Origin: Lachnospiraceae bacterium | GTDB taxonomy: Bacteria > Bacillota > Clostridia > Lachnospirales > Lachnospiraceae | Reading direction: 5' to 3' | DNA length: 64,000 nt | Assembly: GCA_031272985.1 (NCBI GenBank) | Contig: JAISSU010000003.1 | Coordinates: forward strand, 48,454 to 112,453 | Shown here: positions 38,453 to 47,679 of the stretch, piece after piece | How the letters are laid out: each line of letters begins with the position of its first letter | How positions within the stretch are numbered: the stretch's first letter is position 1 | Program-made: the position numbers and the translations under genes | Notes under the pieces: generated by a model | Told to the model about the DNA's origin: nothing | The model's database searches: none | Seen by the model: the letters and a program-made list of their open reading frames with translations, nothing else

Positions 38453-38537
38453 GCGAAAAGAATATCCGGAAAAGTATATACTCACTGAAAACACAGCTAC
38501 GACATTAGCTGCGAAAATCTAAGTTAGGAGGAAAGTC

Positions 38538-39080
38538 ATGTCACGAATAGGCAGACAACCAATCGTGATACCCGCCGGAGTGACGGTGGATGTTACGTCG
38601 AGCAATCAAGTGACCGTTAAAGGACCTAAAGGTTCTTTGGTCAGAACGCTTCCTTTGGAGATGGAAATCAAAGTAGAAGGAGCGGAAGTAAAGGTATCAA
38701 GACCCAATGATTTAAAGAAGATGAAATCACTTCACGGATTAACCAGAACACTGGTAAACAATATGGTGGTCGGAGTTTCTACGGGTTTTGAGAAAGCATT
38801 GGAAATCAACGGCGTAGGTTATAAGGTTGCAAAAGCCGGAAAGAAGCTTACATTGAACCTCGGATATTCGCATCCGGTAGAGATGGAAGATCCCGAAGGA
38901 ATCGAGACAGTCGTTGAGGGAAATAATAAGATTACAGTTAAGGGAATAGACAAAGAAAAAGTAGGTCAATTCGCAGCTGAAATCAGAGACAAGAGAAGAC
39001 CTGAGCCTTATAAGGGCAAGGGCGTTAAATACGCGAATGAAGTCATCCGGCGTAAAGTTGGTAAGACCGGTAAAAAATAA
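38538..39080 (+). CDS. rplF: 50S ribosomal protein L6
   Basis: L6 lies near the factor-binding site. [18 protein letters not shown] and the ending [20 protein letters not shown] are standard. AGGAGG precedes the ATG. Length is 180 aa. Confidence 0.97.
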   Translation: MSRIGRQPIVIPAGVTVDVTSSNQVTVKGPKGSLVRTLPLEMEIKVEGAEVKVSRPNDLKKMKSLHGLTRTLVNNMVVGVSTGFEKALEINGVGYKVAKAGKKLTLNLGYSHPVEMEDPEGIETVVEGNNKITVKGIDKEKVGQFAAEIRDKRRPEPYKGKGVKYANEVIRRKVGKTGKK

Positions 39081-39096
39081 GTAAGGAGAGAGGAAA

Positions 39097-39465
39097 ATGG
39101 TTAGCAAAAAGTCAAGAAAAGAAGTGCGTGTCCATAAACACAGAAAATTACGTAACCGTTTGAGCGGAACCAAAGCTTGTCCGCGTCTCGCCGTTTTTCG
39201 CAGTAATTCGCATCTTTATGCGCAGATTATTGACGATACCGTCGGGAATACGTTAGTTGCGGCCTCGACCTTACAAAAAGACATTAAAGGTGAGTTAGAG
39301 CGTACCAACAATAAAGAAGCGGCGTCCTATTTGGGCAAAGTGATCGCCGAAAAGGCTTTGGAAAAAGGTATTAAGGATGTTGTCTTTGACAGAGGCGGCT
39401 TTATATACCAAGGGAAAATTCAGGCATTGGCAGACGCGGCGAGAGAAGCCGGGTTGAATTTTTAG
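39097..39465 (+). CDS. rplR: 50S ribosomal protein L18
   Basis: L18 brings 5S rRNA into the large subunit. [22 protein letters not shown] and the ending [20 protein letters not shown] are typical. A GGAGAGAGG ribosome site precedes the ATG. Length is 122 aa. Confidence 0.97.
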   Translation: MVSKKSRKEVRVHKHRKLRNRLSGTKACPRLAVFRSNSHLYAQIIDDTVGNTLVAASTLQKDIKGELERTNNKEAASYLGKVIAEKALEKGIKDVVFDRGGFIYQGKIQALADAAREAGLNF

Positions 39466-39476
39466 GAGGATCGCGC

Positions 39477-39986
39477 ATGAGACAGGAGAGAATTGACGCG
39501 AGTCAATTAGAGTTAACAGAGAAAGTGGTGTCCATTAAAAGAGTAACAAAGGTCGTTAAGGGCGGACGTAACTTCAGATTTACGGCACTCGTAGTAGTTG
39601 GCGACGGTCAGGGACATGTCGGAGCGGGCTTAGGAAAGGCTACAGAAATTCCCGAAGCCATACGTAAAGGCAAAGAAGATGCCGCAAAGAGAATGATTAC
39701 GGTAGCAATGGATGATCATGAGAGCATTACACATGATTACATCGGTAAATTCGGAGGAGCCTCAGTATTACTTAAAAAGGCAGCTGAAGGTACCGGAGTT
39801 ATCGCCGGTGGTCCGGCACGTGCTGTTATTGAAATGGCGGGAATTAAAAACATCCGTACAAAGAGCCTCGGTTCCAATAACAAACAAAACGTAGTGCTCG
39901 CTACATTGGATGGATTACGCCACGTAAAGACTCCCGAGGAAGTCGCGAGATTGCGCGGTAAGAATCAGGCGGAGATATTGGGTTAA
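39477..39986 (+). CDS. rpsE: 30S ribosomal protein S5
   Basis: S5 affects decoding accuracy. The double-stranded RNA-binding core [20 protein letters not shown] and the C-terminal [20 protein letters not shown] are clear. AGGAGG precedes the ATG. Length is 169 aa. Confidence 0.97.
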   Translation: MRQERIDASQLELTEKVVSIKRVTKVVKGGRNFRFTALVVVGDGQGHVGAGLGKATEIPEAIRKGKEDAAKRMITVAMDDHESITHDYIGKFGGASVLLKKAAEGTGVIAGGPARAVIEMAGIKNIRTKSLGSNNKQNVVLATLDGLRHVKTPEEVARLRGKNQAEILG

Positions 39987-40024
39987 TAACCCGATTCACC
40001 TTTAATTAAGGAGGAGCGCTTAAA

Positions 40025-40204
40025 ATGGCTAATTTAAAAGTAACATTAATAAAATCAGCAATCGGCGCAGTGCCAAAGCACAAAAAGACAGTTGAAGCTT
40101 TGGGACTTCGAAAGTTGCATAAAACTGTGGAGCTGCCTGACAATCCGGCAACAAGAGGAATGGTTAAGCAAGTGAGCCACTTGGTGAAAGTAGAGGAGGC
40201 GTAG
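40025..40204 (+). CDS. rpmD: 50S ribosomal protein L30
   Basis: A 59-aa gene between rpsE and rplO. The translation starts [20 protein letters not shown] and continues through [20 protein letters not shown], diagnostic of L30. AAGGAGG lies before the ATG, and the stop is two bases from the rplO ATG. Confidence 0.96.
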   Translation: MANLKVTLIKSAIGAVPKHKKTVEALGLRKLHKTVELPDNPATRGMVKQVSHLVKVEEA

Positions 40205-40206
40205 CG

Positions 40207-40647
40207 ATGACTTTATCAGATTTAAGACCGGCCGAAGGTTCAAAGACCAGTAATAATTTCAGACGAGGTCGCGGTCACGGATCCGGAAATGGCAAAACAG
40301 CCGGTAAGGGACATAAGGGGCAAAAAGCCCGTTCAGGTGCGCCGAGACCGGGTTTTGAAGGCGGTCAAATGCCTTTATACAGGAGAATTCCCAAAAGAGG
40401 ATTCACTAATATCAATTCAAAGGACATAGTGGGAATTAATGTCAGTGCACTGGAAGTTTTTGAAAATGGAGATGTTGTTTCCATCGAGACTTTGTTGGAA
40501 AAAGGCGTCATTAAAAATGCTCGCGACGGAGTGAAAATTCTCGGCGAAGGAACACTTACAAAAAAACTGACGGTTCAGGTTAACGCTTTCTCAAAAGGCG
40601 CAACCGAAAAAATAGAAGCTTTGGGTGGAAAAGCAGAGGTGGTCTAA
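40207..40647 (+). CDS. rplO: 50S ribosomal protein L15
   Basis: L15 is a late-assembly large-subunit protein. [20 protein letters not shown] and the Gly/Lys-rich N-terminal arm, then [20 protein letters not shown], are characteristic. It overlaps secY by one base. Length is 146 aa. Confidence 0.97.
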   Translation: MTLSDLRPAEGSKTSNNFRRGRGHGSGNGKTAGKGHKGQKARSGAPRPGFEGGQMPLYRRIPKRGFTNINSKDIVGINVSALEVFENGDVVSIETLLEKGVIKNARDGVKILGEGTLTKKLTVQVNAFSKGATEKIEALGGKAEVV

Positions 40648-41975
40648 TGTTTGAAACAGTCCGGAAAGCATTTCAGATAAAGGATATCCGAAAGAAAATC
40701 GGTTTTACCTTTTTGATGTTGATTGTGATTCGGTTGGGGAGCCAATTACCGACCCCCGGCGTGAATCCGGAGTTTATTACGAACTTCCTTGAAACAACGA
40801 ATGCGGGTGAGGCTTTTAACCTCTTAAATGCCTTCACCGGAGGTTCATTTGAAAACATGTCGGTGTTTGCCTTAAGCATTACACCGTACATAACATCATC
40901 CATCATTATGCAACTATTGACCATCGCGATTCCTAAACTTGAAGAAATGCATAATGAAGGCGAAGAAGGACGCAAAAAGATAGTCGCCATAACACGCTAT
41001 CTCACAGTCGGATTATCGCTCGCGGAATCAGCGGCGATGGCTATAGGCTTCGGTCAGCAGGGACTATTAAAGACCTTCAATTTTGTCAGTTGTGCGATAG
41101 TAGTACTTACACTGACTGCGGGTAGTGCTTTCTTAATGTGGATAGGCGAGCGAATCACAGAGAATGGTATAGGAAACGGTATTTCCGTCGTACTGACTAT
41201 TAATATAATTTCCAGAATACCCGGAGATCTCACTTCATTATTTACACAGTTTGTGAGCGGAAAATCTATTGCATCCGGTTCGATGGCAGCTGTTATTATA
41301 ATAGCGATTATTTTGGCGGTTATACTGTTAACCGTTATTCTAAATAGCGGAGAACGTCGCATACCTGTGCAGTATTCACAGAAGGTAGTCGGACGTAAAA
41401 CTTACGGCGGGCAATCGTCACACATACCGCTCAAAGTCAATACGGCAGGTGTTATCCCGATTATTTTTGCCTCCTCATTAATGCAGTTTCCTGTATTAAT
41501 CGCGCAGTTTCTGGGCAAGAATAACGGTACGGGAATCGGAAACGAAATACTTAAAGGCTTGAGCCAATCAAATTGGTGCAATTTAAGCAGTTGGAGCAAT
41601 TTTAAGTATACATGGGGCTTATTGGTTTATATTGTATTAACGGTATTCTTTGCGTACTTCTATACCTCCATTACGTTTAATCCTGTGGAAGTAGCTAATA
41701 ATATGAAGAAAAGCGGCGGTTTTGTACCCGGAATTCGTCCCGGTAAACCGACATCTGAATACCTTGCAAAAATACTGAAATACACAATATTTATCGGAGC
41801 GGTAGGTTTAGTGGTTATTCAGGTCATCCCCATTTTCTTTAACGGTTGGAAGGGTGCTTCGGTATCTTTTGGCGGGACTTCGCTGATAATTATCGTCAGT
41901 GTTGTGCTGGAGACGTTAAAGCAGATAGAGGCGCTGACTGTAGTGCGTACATATAAGGGATTCCTGAGTGCTTAG
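40647..41975 (+). CDS. secY: Protein translocase subunit SecY
   Basis: SecY forms the protein-conducting channel of the membrane. The ten membrane helices are visible, with the conserved PYITSSIIMQL in helix 2 and NSGERRIPVQYSQKVVGRKTYGGQSSHIPLKVN in the cytoplasmic loop between helices 6 and 7. The C-terminus ends in the TVVRTYKGFL loop. Its ATG overlaps the rplO stop, so it is coupled to the spc operon. Length is 442 aa. Confidence 0.97.
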   Translation: MFETVRKAFQIKDIRKKIGFTFLMLIVIRLGSQLPTPGVNPEFITNFLETTNAGEAFNLLNAFTGGSFENMSVFALSITPYITSSIIMQLLTIAIPKLEEMHNEGEEGRKKIVAITRYLTVGLSLAESAAMAIGFGQQGLLKTFNFVSCAIVVLTLTAGSAFLMWIGERITENGIGNGISVVLTINIISRIPGDLTSLFTQFVSGKSIASGSMAAVIIIAIILAVILLTVILNSGERRIPVQYSQKVVGRKTYGGQSSHIPLKVNTAGVIPIIFASSLMQFPVLIAQFLGKNNGTGIGNEILKGLSQSNWCNLSSWSNFKYTWGLLVYIVLTVFFAYFYTSITFNPVEVANNMKKSGGFVPGIRPGKPTSEYLAKILKYTIFIGAVGLVVIQVIPIFFNGWKGASVSFGGTSLIIIVSVVLETLKQIEALTVVRTYKGFLSA

Positions 41976-42026
41976 TTATCGGATTTAAGCATATCAAGAG
42001 AGATGCTTCATATGGGTGAGAGAGCT

Positions 42027-42671
42027 ATGAAAATTATTATGCTTGGCGCGCCGGGTGCCGGAAAAGGCACCCAGGCGAAAAAAATTGCAGAGAAATATAG
42101 TATCCCGCACATTTCGACCGGTGATATCTTTCGGGCGAATATAAAGGAAAATACCCCGCTCGGTGCAAAGGTCAAAGGTTACATGGACGAGGGGCTCTTA
42201 GTGCCTGATGAACTGGTAGCGGATTTAGTCGTCGACAGAGTAGACAAAGACGATTGCGTAAATGGTTATGTACTTGACGGCTTTCCGAGAACTATCCCTC
42301 AGGCAGAAGCTTTGTCAAATGCACTTGATAATAAAGGTCAGTCAATTGATTTTGCCATTGATGTGGAGGTGCCTGACGGCAATATTGTAAAACGCATGAG
42401 CGGAAGGCGAGCCTGCATCGGTTGCGGAGCTACCTATCATCTCGAATTTGCGCCCCCTATTAAGGAGGGGCATTGCGATAAATGCGAAGGTGAGCTCATA
42501 TTGCGTGATGATGATAAAGCAGAAACTGTTATGAAACGCTTGAGCGTATATCATGAGCAGACGATGCCTTTAATAGAATATTATAAAAAGGCGGGAAAGC
42601 TGCGCATTGTAGACGGAACATTGGATATTGACGAAGTCTTCAATGCCATTGCGGAAATTCTGGAAGCATAG
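42027..42671 (+). CDS. adk: Adenylate kinase
   Basis: Adk interconverts ATP plus AMP and two ADP. It has the P-loop LGAPGAGKGTQAKKI, HISTGDIFRANI for AMP binding, DGFPRTIPQAE, and a zinc-type lid with CIGCGATYHLEF and CDKC. The zinc lid is typical of Gram-positives. The ATG at 42027 yields the canonical MKIIMLGAPG start; upstream in-frame ATGs lack support. Length is 214 aa. Confidence 0.97.
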   Translation: MKIIMLGAPGAGKGTQAKKIAEKYSIPHISTGDIFRANIKENTPLGAKVKGYMDEGLLVPDELVADLVVDRVDKDDCVNGYVLDGFPRTIPQAEALSNALDNKGQSIDFAIDVEVPDGNIVKRMSGRRACIGCGATYHLEFAPPIKEGHCDKCEGELILRDDDKAETVMKRLSVYHEQTMPLIEYYKKAGKLRIVDGTLDIDEVFNAIAEILEA

Positions 42672-42700
42672 AAAGTTTACTTGAGTGGAAAGTGCCGGAA

Positions 42701-43492
42701 ATGTCAGTTAGTATTAAATCTGAAAGAGAAATTGCCCTTATGAGAGAGGCGGGGCGCATACTGGAGAAGGTGCTTGATCATCTCGGCGAGAATTTAAAAG
42801 CCGGTATGACGACCAAAGATATTGACGATTTGGGCTATGAAATGATAAGAAGTTATGATTGCATACCATCGTTTTTAGATTACAGGGGGTATCCGGCTTC
42901 TATCTGTGTTTCGGTGAATGATGAGGTGGTTCACGGAATTCCAAGCCCCAAGCGTAAAATCCGCGAGGGTGACATAGTAAGTCTGGATGCCGGTGTTATC
43001 TACAAAGGATATCATTCGGATGCTGCGAGAACCTTTGGAATCGGCGAAATAAGCAATGAGGCAAAAAATCTCATCAAAGTTACGAGAGAGAGCTTTTTTG
43101 AAGGAATTAAGTTCGCAAAGTCTCACAATCACCTCGGAGATATTTCAAATGCTATCGGAAGGTATTGTAATATACGCGGCTATGGCGTGGTAAGAGATTT
43201 GTGCGGGCACGGAATCGGAACATCATTACATGAGGATCCTGAGATACCGAACTACGAGGTCGATAAAAGAGGATTAACCTTAAGAAGTGGTATGACTCTA
43301 GCTATTGAGCCTATGATAAATATCGGTACTTGGGAAGTTTATTGGATGGATGATGACTGGACTGTCGTAACGGCTGACGGAAAGCTTTCGGCGCATTATG
43401 AAAATACAGTGCTCATTACTGATGGTGAACCGGAAATACTCTCCCTCACAAAGCCGATAAAAGAAGAATTGGAGAGAGCCGTATGGAATTAA
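42701..43492 (+). CDS. map: Type I methionine aminopeptidase
   Basis: The enzyme removes N-terminal methionine from nascent proteins. The M24 metal ligands lie in SLDAGVIYKGYHSDAARTF, LCGHGIGTSLHEDPEIPNY, AIEPM and the C-terminal ENTVLITD. The ATG at 42701 gives the usual MSVSIKSEREIALMREAG start; a GTG at 42692 is possible. It overlaps the KOW gene downstream by 10 bases. Length is 263 aa. Confidence 0.95.
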   Translation: MSVSIKSEREIALMREAGRILEKVLDHLGENLKAGMTTKDIDDLGYEMIRSYDCIPSFLDYRGYPASICVSVNDEVVHGIPSPKRKIREGDIVSLDAGVIYKGYHSDAARTFGIGEISNEAKNLIKVTRESFFEGIKFAKSHNHLGDISNAIGRYCNIRGYGVVRDLCGHGIGTSLHEDPEIPNYEVDKRGLTLRSGMTLAIEPMINIGTWEVYWMDDDWTVVTADGKLSAHYENTVLITDGEPEILSLTKPIKEELERAVWN

Positions 43493-43743
43493 TAACCGGA
43501 ATGGCGGTTTACTCTCGTGCGGGGCATGATAAAAACGAATTATACCTGATAAGGGAAATCAATGGTGAAGTACTGTATCTTGTAAATGGGGATAGCCGTA
43601 CTAACTTGAACCCTAAGAAAAAGAACAAAAAACACGTTCAGGGCATAAATCGGTGTTTTGATATCCGAGATGTGAATGATGTTGAAATTAAGAAGATTCT
43701 CAAAGATTTAAGTAAGGAGGAGCAATGTCCAAAACGGATGTAA
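43483..43743 (+). CDS. KOW-domain RNA-binding protein
   Basis: This 86-aa protein belongs to the L14e/L6e/L27e-like KOW proteins found between map and infA in many Firmicutes. The domain is seen in [22 protein letters not shown] and [20 protein letters not shown]. It is basic and probably binds RNA or the ribosome, but a precise role is not known. It overlaps map at its start and infA at its end, so it is translated as part of the same operon. Confidence 0.88.
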   Translation: MELITGMAVYSRAGHDKNELYLIREINGEVLYLVNGDSRTNLNPKKKNKKHVQGINRCFDIRDVNDVEIKKILKDLSKEEQCPKRM

Positions 43744-43943
43744 TTGAAATTGAAGGAAGAGTTGTGGAAAAGCTGCCAAACGCGATGTTTCAGGTTGAAC
43801 TTGAAAACGGACACCAGGTCCTCGCGCATATCAGCGGAAAATTAAGAATGAATTTCATTAAGATTCTGCCGGGCGACAAAGTTACAATGGAATTGTCACC
43901 CTATGATTTAACAAAGGGCAGAATTATTTGGAGAGACAAATAA
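43725..43943 (+). CDS. infA: Translation initiation factor IF-1
   Basis: IF-1 binds the A site of the small subunit during initiation. The OB-fold sequence [20 protein letters not shown] and [18 protein letters not shown] is diagnostic. AAGGAGGAGC precedes the ATG, inside the end of the KOW gene. Length is 72 aa. An AT-rich hairpin (43951-43977) follows but lacks a clear termination run. Confidence 0.97.
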   Translation: MSKTDVIEIEGRVVEKLPNAMFQVELENGHQVLAHISGKLRMNFIKILPGDKVTMELSPYDLTKGRIIWRDK

Positions 43944-43989
43944 ACCGGCTTATTATTAAAGATTTTTTTAATAATGTATTAAAAAATAT

Positions 43990-44018
43990 TTGACTATAGT
44001 ATAAACCGGTTGTATAAT
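43990..44018 (+). promoter_or_regulatory. Promoter of the alpha operon
   Basis: TTGACT at 43990-43995 and TATAAT at 44013-44018 have a 17-base spacer. It would drive rpmJ, rpsM, rpsK, rpsD, rpoA and rplQ separately from the spc operon. Confidence 0.85.
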
Positions 44019-44106
44019 ATATAAGCGCGTTTGCGCCTATTTGGCGTTAATTCTACAGAAAAAGGCGTAAATACGTATATTTTCGACGAAAGAAAGGAGA
44101 ACCGCG

Positions 44107-44220
44107 ATGAAAGTAAGATCATCGGTAAAACCGATCTGCGAAAAGTGCAAGATTATCAAAAGAAAAGGAAGCGTTCGCGTTATTTGCGAAAACCCTAAGC
44201 ATAAACAACGCCAGGGTTAA
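44107..44220 (+). CDS. rpmJ: 50S ribosomal protein L36
   Basis: A 37-aa zinc-binding ribosomal protein. The translation is [20 protein letters not shown] with the later cysteine and histidine in [12 protein letters not shown], giving the C-C-C-H zinc site. AAAGGAG precedes the ATG. Confidence 0.97.
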   Translation: MKVRSSVKPICEKCKIIKRKGSVRVICENPKHKQRQG

Positions 44221-44233
44221 TTGCTTTCCTATT

Positions 44234-44369
44234 AATATGTAAGGACACCTGTGACTTTTCAAGGTCCTCACATATTGCTTCTAATACCGGTTTGCTTTGA
44301 GGATTAATTTTTCCGAAAACCGGAAAGGGCGCGAGATAAAGCGCCTGGAGTATGAAATATTACTCCCAG
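44234..44369 (+). promoter_or_regulatory. Four-hairpin leader upstream of rpsM
   Basis: Four consecutive stems fill the rpmJ-rpsM gap: AATATGT(A)AGGAC/GTCCT(C)ACATATT (44234-44276), CCGGTTT/AAACCGG (44287-44323), GGCGC/GCGCC (44328-44345) and CTGGAGTA/TACTCCCAG (44345-44369, one bulge). None has a U-tract, so this looks more like a regulatory RNA element of the alpha operon than a terminator. Confidence 0.5.
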
Positions 44370-44409
44370 TTAAAGACAATAGTTTCAAGAAAACGGAGGA
44401 CATTAAGAA

Positions 44410-44778
44410 ATGGCTCGTATTGCAGGTGTAGACTTACCCAGAGAGAAGCGCGTGGAAATCGGCCTGACCTATATCTATGGTATTGGCAGACCCAGCGCAA
44501 ACAGAATCCTTTCGGAAGCAGGGGTTAGCCCCGATATCCGTGTAAGGGATCTGACAGATGACGACGTCAGAAAGATAAGTGCTGTCGTTGACGCGACTCA
44601 GATGGTCGAAGGTGATCTCAGAAGAGAAATAGCCATGAACATCAAGAGACTGCAAGAAATCGGATGCTACAGAGGAATTCGTCATAGGAAGGGATTACCC
44701 GTTCGCGGTCAGAAGACCAAAACGAACGCGAGAACCCGCAAAGGACCAAGAAGAACGGTCGCAAATAAGAAGAAATAA
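44410..44778 (+). CDS. rpsM: 30S ribosomal protein S13
   Basis: S13 bridges the subunits and contacts P-site t[23 protein letters not shown] and the C-terminal [20 protein letters not shown] (here [11 protein letters not shown]) are diagnostic. CGGAGG precedes the ATG. Length is 122 aa. Confidence 0.97.
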   Translation: MARIAGVDLPREKRVEIGLTYIYGIGRPSANRILSEAGVSPDIRVRDLTDDDVRKISAVVDATQMVEGDLRREIAMNIKRLQEIGCYRGIRHRKGLPVRGQKTKTNARTRKGPRRTVANKKK

Positions 44779-44826
44779 TAAGTAACGAAAACAATTTTCA
44801 AGTATAAGAAAGCGTAGGTTAGTTTA

Positions 44827-45222
44827 ATGGCAAAAAAAGTTACGAGAAAAGTGACAAAGAAACGTGTCAAGAAAAACGTTGAACGCGGACAGGCACATAT
44901 CCAGTCATCCTTCAATAATACAATTGTAACATTGACGGACGCGCAGGGAAATGCTCTTTCATGGGCGAGTGCTGGTGGTCTGGGATTTAGAGGTTCAAGG
45001 AAATCTACCCCTTATGCAGCGCAGATGGCAGCGGAGACTGCGGCGAAAGCAGCGCTGGTACATGGGTTAAAGACAGTGGATGTTATGGTAAAGGGTCCCG
45101 GTTCCGGAAGAGAAGCGGCTATTCGTGCTTTACAGGCTTGTGGGATCGATGTTACCAGTATCCGAGATGTGACGCCGGTACCGCACAATGGGTGCCGCCC
45201 GCCGAAGCGCAGGAGAGTATGA
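44827..45222 (+). CDS. rpsK: 30S ribosomal protein S11
   Basis: S11 lies on the platform at the mRNA exit. [20 protein letters not shown] and [18 protein letters not shown] are diagnostic. Only a weak ribosome site (TAGGTTAG) is seen before the ATG. Length is 131 aa. Confidence 0.97.
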   Translation: MAKKVTRKVTKKRVKKNVERGQAHIQSSFNNTIVTLTDAQGNALSWASAGGLGFRGSRKSTPYAAQMAAETAAKAALVHGLKTVDVMVKGPGSGREAAIRALQACGIDVTSIRDVTPVPHNGCRPPKRRRV

Positions 45223-45284
45223 CGATTTGAAGTATTGTTCGAAGCAATAACTATAGGTCCGATTTCAACAGGAGGAAGTATTCA

Positions 45285-45878
45285 ATGGCAGTTAACAGAG
45301 TTCCGGTTTTAAAAAGATGCAGGTCTTTGGGAATGGACCCGATCTTTTTGGGAATTGATAAAAAATCAAGCAGACAGCTGAAAAGAGCAAATCGCAAGAT
45401 GAGCGAGTATGCATTGCAGTTGCGCGAAAAACAAAAAGCAAAATTTATTTATGGCGTTCTTGAAAAGCCTTTCCGCAATTACTATGAAAAGGCAAAGCAA
45501 ATGAGCGGAATGACAGGTACAAACCTGATGATTCTTTTGGAAACCAGATTGGATAATGTGGTTTTCCGTCTTGGATTTGCGCGCACACGCCGTGAAGCAA
45601 GACAGATTGTCGATCACAAACACGTGATTGTTAACGGAAAGGCAATCAACATCCCCTCTTACCATGTTAAGCCGGGTGATACGGTTGAGATTAAAGAAAA
45701 GCACAAAGCTTCACCGAGATATCAGAGCATTTTGGAGACAACGGGTGGCCGTATGACTCCGAATTGGCTGGAGGTCGACGCGGAGAACCTAAAGGGCACG
45801 GTGAAGGAACTACCACTCCGCGAGGTAATTGACGTTCCGGTAGACGAAATGCTGATCGTTGAGTTGTACTCCAAATAG
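45285..45878 (+). CDS. rpsD: 30S ribosomal protein S4
   Basis: S4 is a primary 16S rRNA-binding protein and a known translational regulator in several bacteria. The S4 RNA-binding domain is seen in LDNVVFRLGFARTRREARQI and HKHVIVNGKAINIPSYHVKP. The N-terminus lacks the zinc cysteines of longer forms (it keeps only one Cys, in KRCRSLG). AGGAGG precedes the ATG. Its presence in the alpha operon makes it a candidate ligand for the rpsM leader. Confidence 0.96.
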   Translation: MAVNRVPVLKRCRSLGMDPIFLGIDKKSSRQLKRANRKMSEYALQLREKQKAKFIYGVLEKPFRNYYEKAKQMSGMTGTNLMILLETRLDNVVFRLGFARTRREARQIVDHKHVIVNGKAINIPSYHVKPGDTVEIKEKHKASPRYQSILETTGGRMTPNWLEVDAENLKGTVKELPLREVIDVPVDEMLIVELYSK

Positions 45879-45908
45879 GAAACCGTAACACCACAGGAGG
45901 TGGATGTA

Positions 45909-46871
45909 GTGTTTGATTTTAACAGACCGAATATTGAAATAGCAGAAATGTCCGATGACAGAAAATACGGTAAATTCGTTGTTGAGCCTCTTGAGAGAGG
46001 ATACGGCACAACACTCGGGAATTCGCTTCGCAGGATTATGCTCTCGACGCTTCCGGGTTCTGCCATCAGTCAGGTGAAAATTGACGGTGTTCTTCACGAA
46101 TTTTGCTCTATTCCCGGAGTTAAAGAAGACGTGACTGAAATCGTCATGAATCTGAAGTCTTTAGCAATAAAAAATACATCAGAAACAGATGAAGTGAAAA
46201 CAGCTTATATTGATTTCGAGGGCGAAGGTGTAGTCACCGCAGCGGATATACAGGTAGACCAAGATCTTCAGATTATGAATCCGGATACGGTTATCGCCAC
46301 ATTGACCGGCGGTTCAGATTGTAAATTCTCGGCTGAACTTACCATTACTCAAGGCAGAGGCTATGTGAGCGCAGATAAGAATAAAGACGAGAACCTTGCG
46401 ATAGGCACCATTGCAATCGATTCCATTTACACACCGGTAGAACGCGTGAATTTAACCGTAGAGAATACCCGTGTAGGTCAGATCACTGATTATGATAAGC
46501 TGACTTTGGACGTATATACTGATGGCACCTTACATCCGGATGAGGCTATCAGTCTCGCGGCGAAGGTCCTTTCCGAACATTTAAGTCTCTTTATTGGCCT
46601 TTCAGAGAAAGGGCAAGAAGCTGAGGTCATGATCGAAAAGGAAGACGACGAAAAAGAAAAGGTTCTTGAGATGAGTATTGACGAGCTGGAATTATCCGTT
46701 CGCTCATATAATTGTCTCAAAAGAGCAGGGATTAATACGGTGGAGGAACTTACAAACCGTACTCCCGAGGATATGATGAAAGTACGTAATCTGGGACGCA
46801 AATCCTTAGAGGAAGTACTCGCAAAATTGGACGAGCTGGGGCTCTCCCTTAGCCGTACCGAGGATGTCTGA
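45909..46871 (+). CDS. rpoA: RNA polymerase subunit alpha
   Basis: The alpha subunit nucleates RNA polymerase assembly and binds activators and UP elements. The N-terminal domain ([23 protein letters not shown]) and the C-terminal domain ([20 protein letters not shown] and [15 protein letters not shown]) are complete. The GTG at 45909 is chosen because AGGAGG lies eight bases upstream; the GTG at 45900 overlaps that site. Length is 320 aa. Confidence 0.97.
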   Translation: MFDFNRPNIEIAEMSDDRKYGKFVVEPLERGYGTTLGNSLRRIMLSTLPGSAISQVKIDGVLHEFCSIPGVKEDVTEIVMNLKSLAIKNTSETDEVKTAYIDFEGEGVVTAADIQVDQDLQIMNPDTVIATLTGGSDCKFSAELTITQGRGYVSADKNKDENLAIGTIAIDSIYTPVERVNLTVENTRVGQITDYDKLTLDVYTDGTLHPDEAISLAAKVLSEHLSLFIGLSEKGQEAEVMIEKEDDEKEKVLEMSIDELELSVRSYNCLKRAGINTVEELTNRTPEDMMKVRNLGRKSLEEVLAKLDELGLSLSRTEDV

Positions 46872-46968
46872 GAATAATATTTGCCGGTAAGTCTAAAAAA
46901 GCACGGCGAAGCAGCCGCTTGGTAAGACCAAAAGTGCGTGAGCGGTTGTAACTAAGGAGGAAAATTAA

Positions 46969-47505
46969 ATGGCAAATTACAGAAAATTGGGCAGGACTTC
47001 CAGCCAGAGGAAGGCGCTTTTGCGCTCACAGGTAACGTCTCTATTGCATCACGGAAAGATAGTAACGACCGAAGCGAAGGCAAAAGAAATCAAAAAGATT
47101 GCCGAAGGGCTCATTGCATTGGCCGTAAAAGAACGTGATAATTTCGAAGAAGTAACTGTAAAAGCAAAGGTTGCTCGTAAGGACAAGGACGGCAAGAGAA
47201 TTAAAGAAGTCGTTGACGGAAAAAAGGTCCCGATTTACGATGAAATCGACAAAAAAATAAAAAAGGATGCTCCGAGTAGATTACATGCCAGAAGGCAGAT
47301 GCTAAAAGTACTTTATCCTGTAAAGGAAGTGCCGCAAAAGCCGGCAGGAAGAAAGAAAAACACAAAGGAAATCGACCTCGTGGCAAAGCTATTTGATGAG
47401 ATAGCGCCGAAATACATGAAGCGCGAAGGCGGTTACACCCGAATCGTAAAAATTGGATTACGTAAAGGAGACGCAGCGCCGACGGTATTGGTTGAATTGG
47501 TATAA
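46969..47505 (+). CDS. rplQ: 50S ribosomal protein L17 with long insertion
   Basis: L17 lies near the tunnel exit. The start [20 protein letters not shown] and [20 protein letters not shown] and the ending [22 protein letters not shown] are standard, but the protein is 178 aa, about 50 longer than the common form, owing to a charged Lys/Glu/Asp-rich insertion around residues 63-120. AAGGAGG precedes the ATG. It ends the ribosomal block and is followed by a terminator. Confidence 0.95.
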   Translation: MANYRKLGRTSSQRKALLRSQVTSLLHHGKIVTTEAKAKEIKKIAEGLIALAVKERDNFEEVTVKAKVARKDKDGKRIKEVVDGKKVPIYDEIDKKIKKDAPSRLHARRQMLKVLYPVKEVPQKPAGRKKNTKEIDLVAKLFDEIAPKYMKREGGYTRIVKIGLRKGDAAPTVLVELV

Positions 47506-47520
47506 TGTAAAGAATTGAAA

Positions 47521-47545
47521 GGAAGTCCGAAAGGGCTTCTTTTTA
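47521..47545 (+). terminator. Terminator of the alpha operon
   Basis: GGAAGTCC-GAAA-GGGCTTC forms a tight hairpin followed by TTTTTA, 16 bases after the rplQ stop. Confidence 0.88.
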
Positions 47546-47558
47546 TTGTAAACTGGTA

Positions 47559-47587
47559 TTGCCATAGGCCCATTATTTTGATACTAT
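47559..47587 (+). promoter_or_regulatory. Promoter candidate for the isomerase gene
   Basis: TTGCCA at 47559-47564 and TACTAT at 47582-47587 are separated by 17 bases. Confidence 0.5.
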
Positions 47588-47679
47588 GATTCGGAAACAG
47601 CTTACTAATATTCAGAAAAACAGTGGAGGATATTATTAACCGGAAAATCTATGAAATCTATGAAAGCAGGTGAGAATCT

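Noticed and set aside
31334..39173. Several long minus-strand open frames opposite ribosomal protein genes.
   Set aside because: They mirror the codon bias of the highly expressed plus-strand genes, lack ribosome sites and show no recognisable domains.
43951..43977. AT-rich hairpin after infA as a terminator.
   Set aside because: The stem (ATTATTAAA/TTTAATAAT) is pure A/T and not followed by a clean U-tract. Separation of operons here rests on the promoter at 43990 instead.
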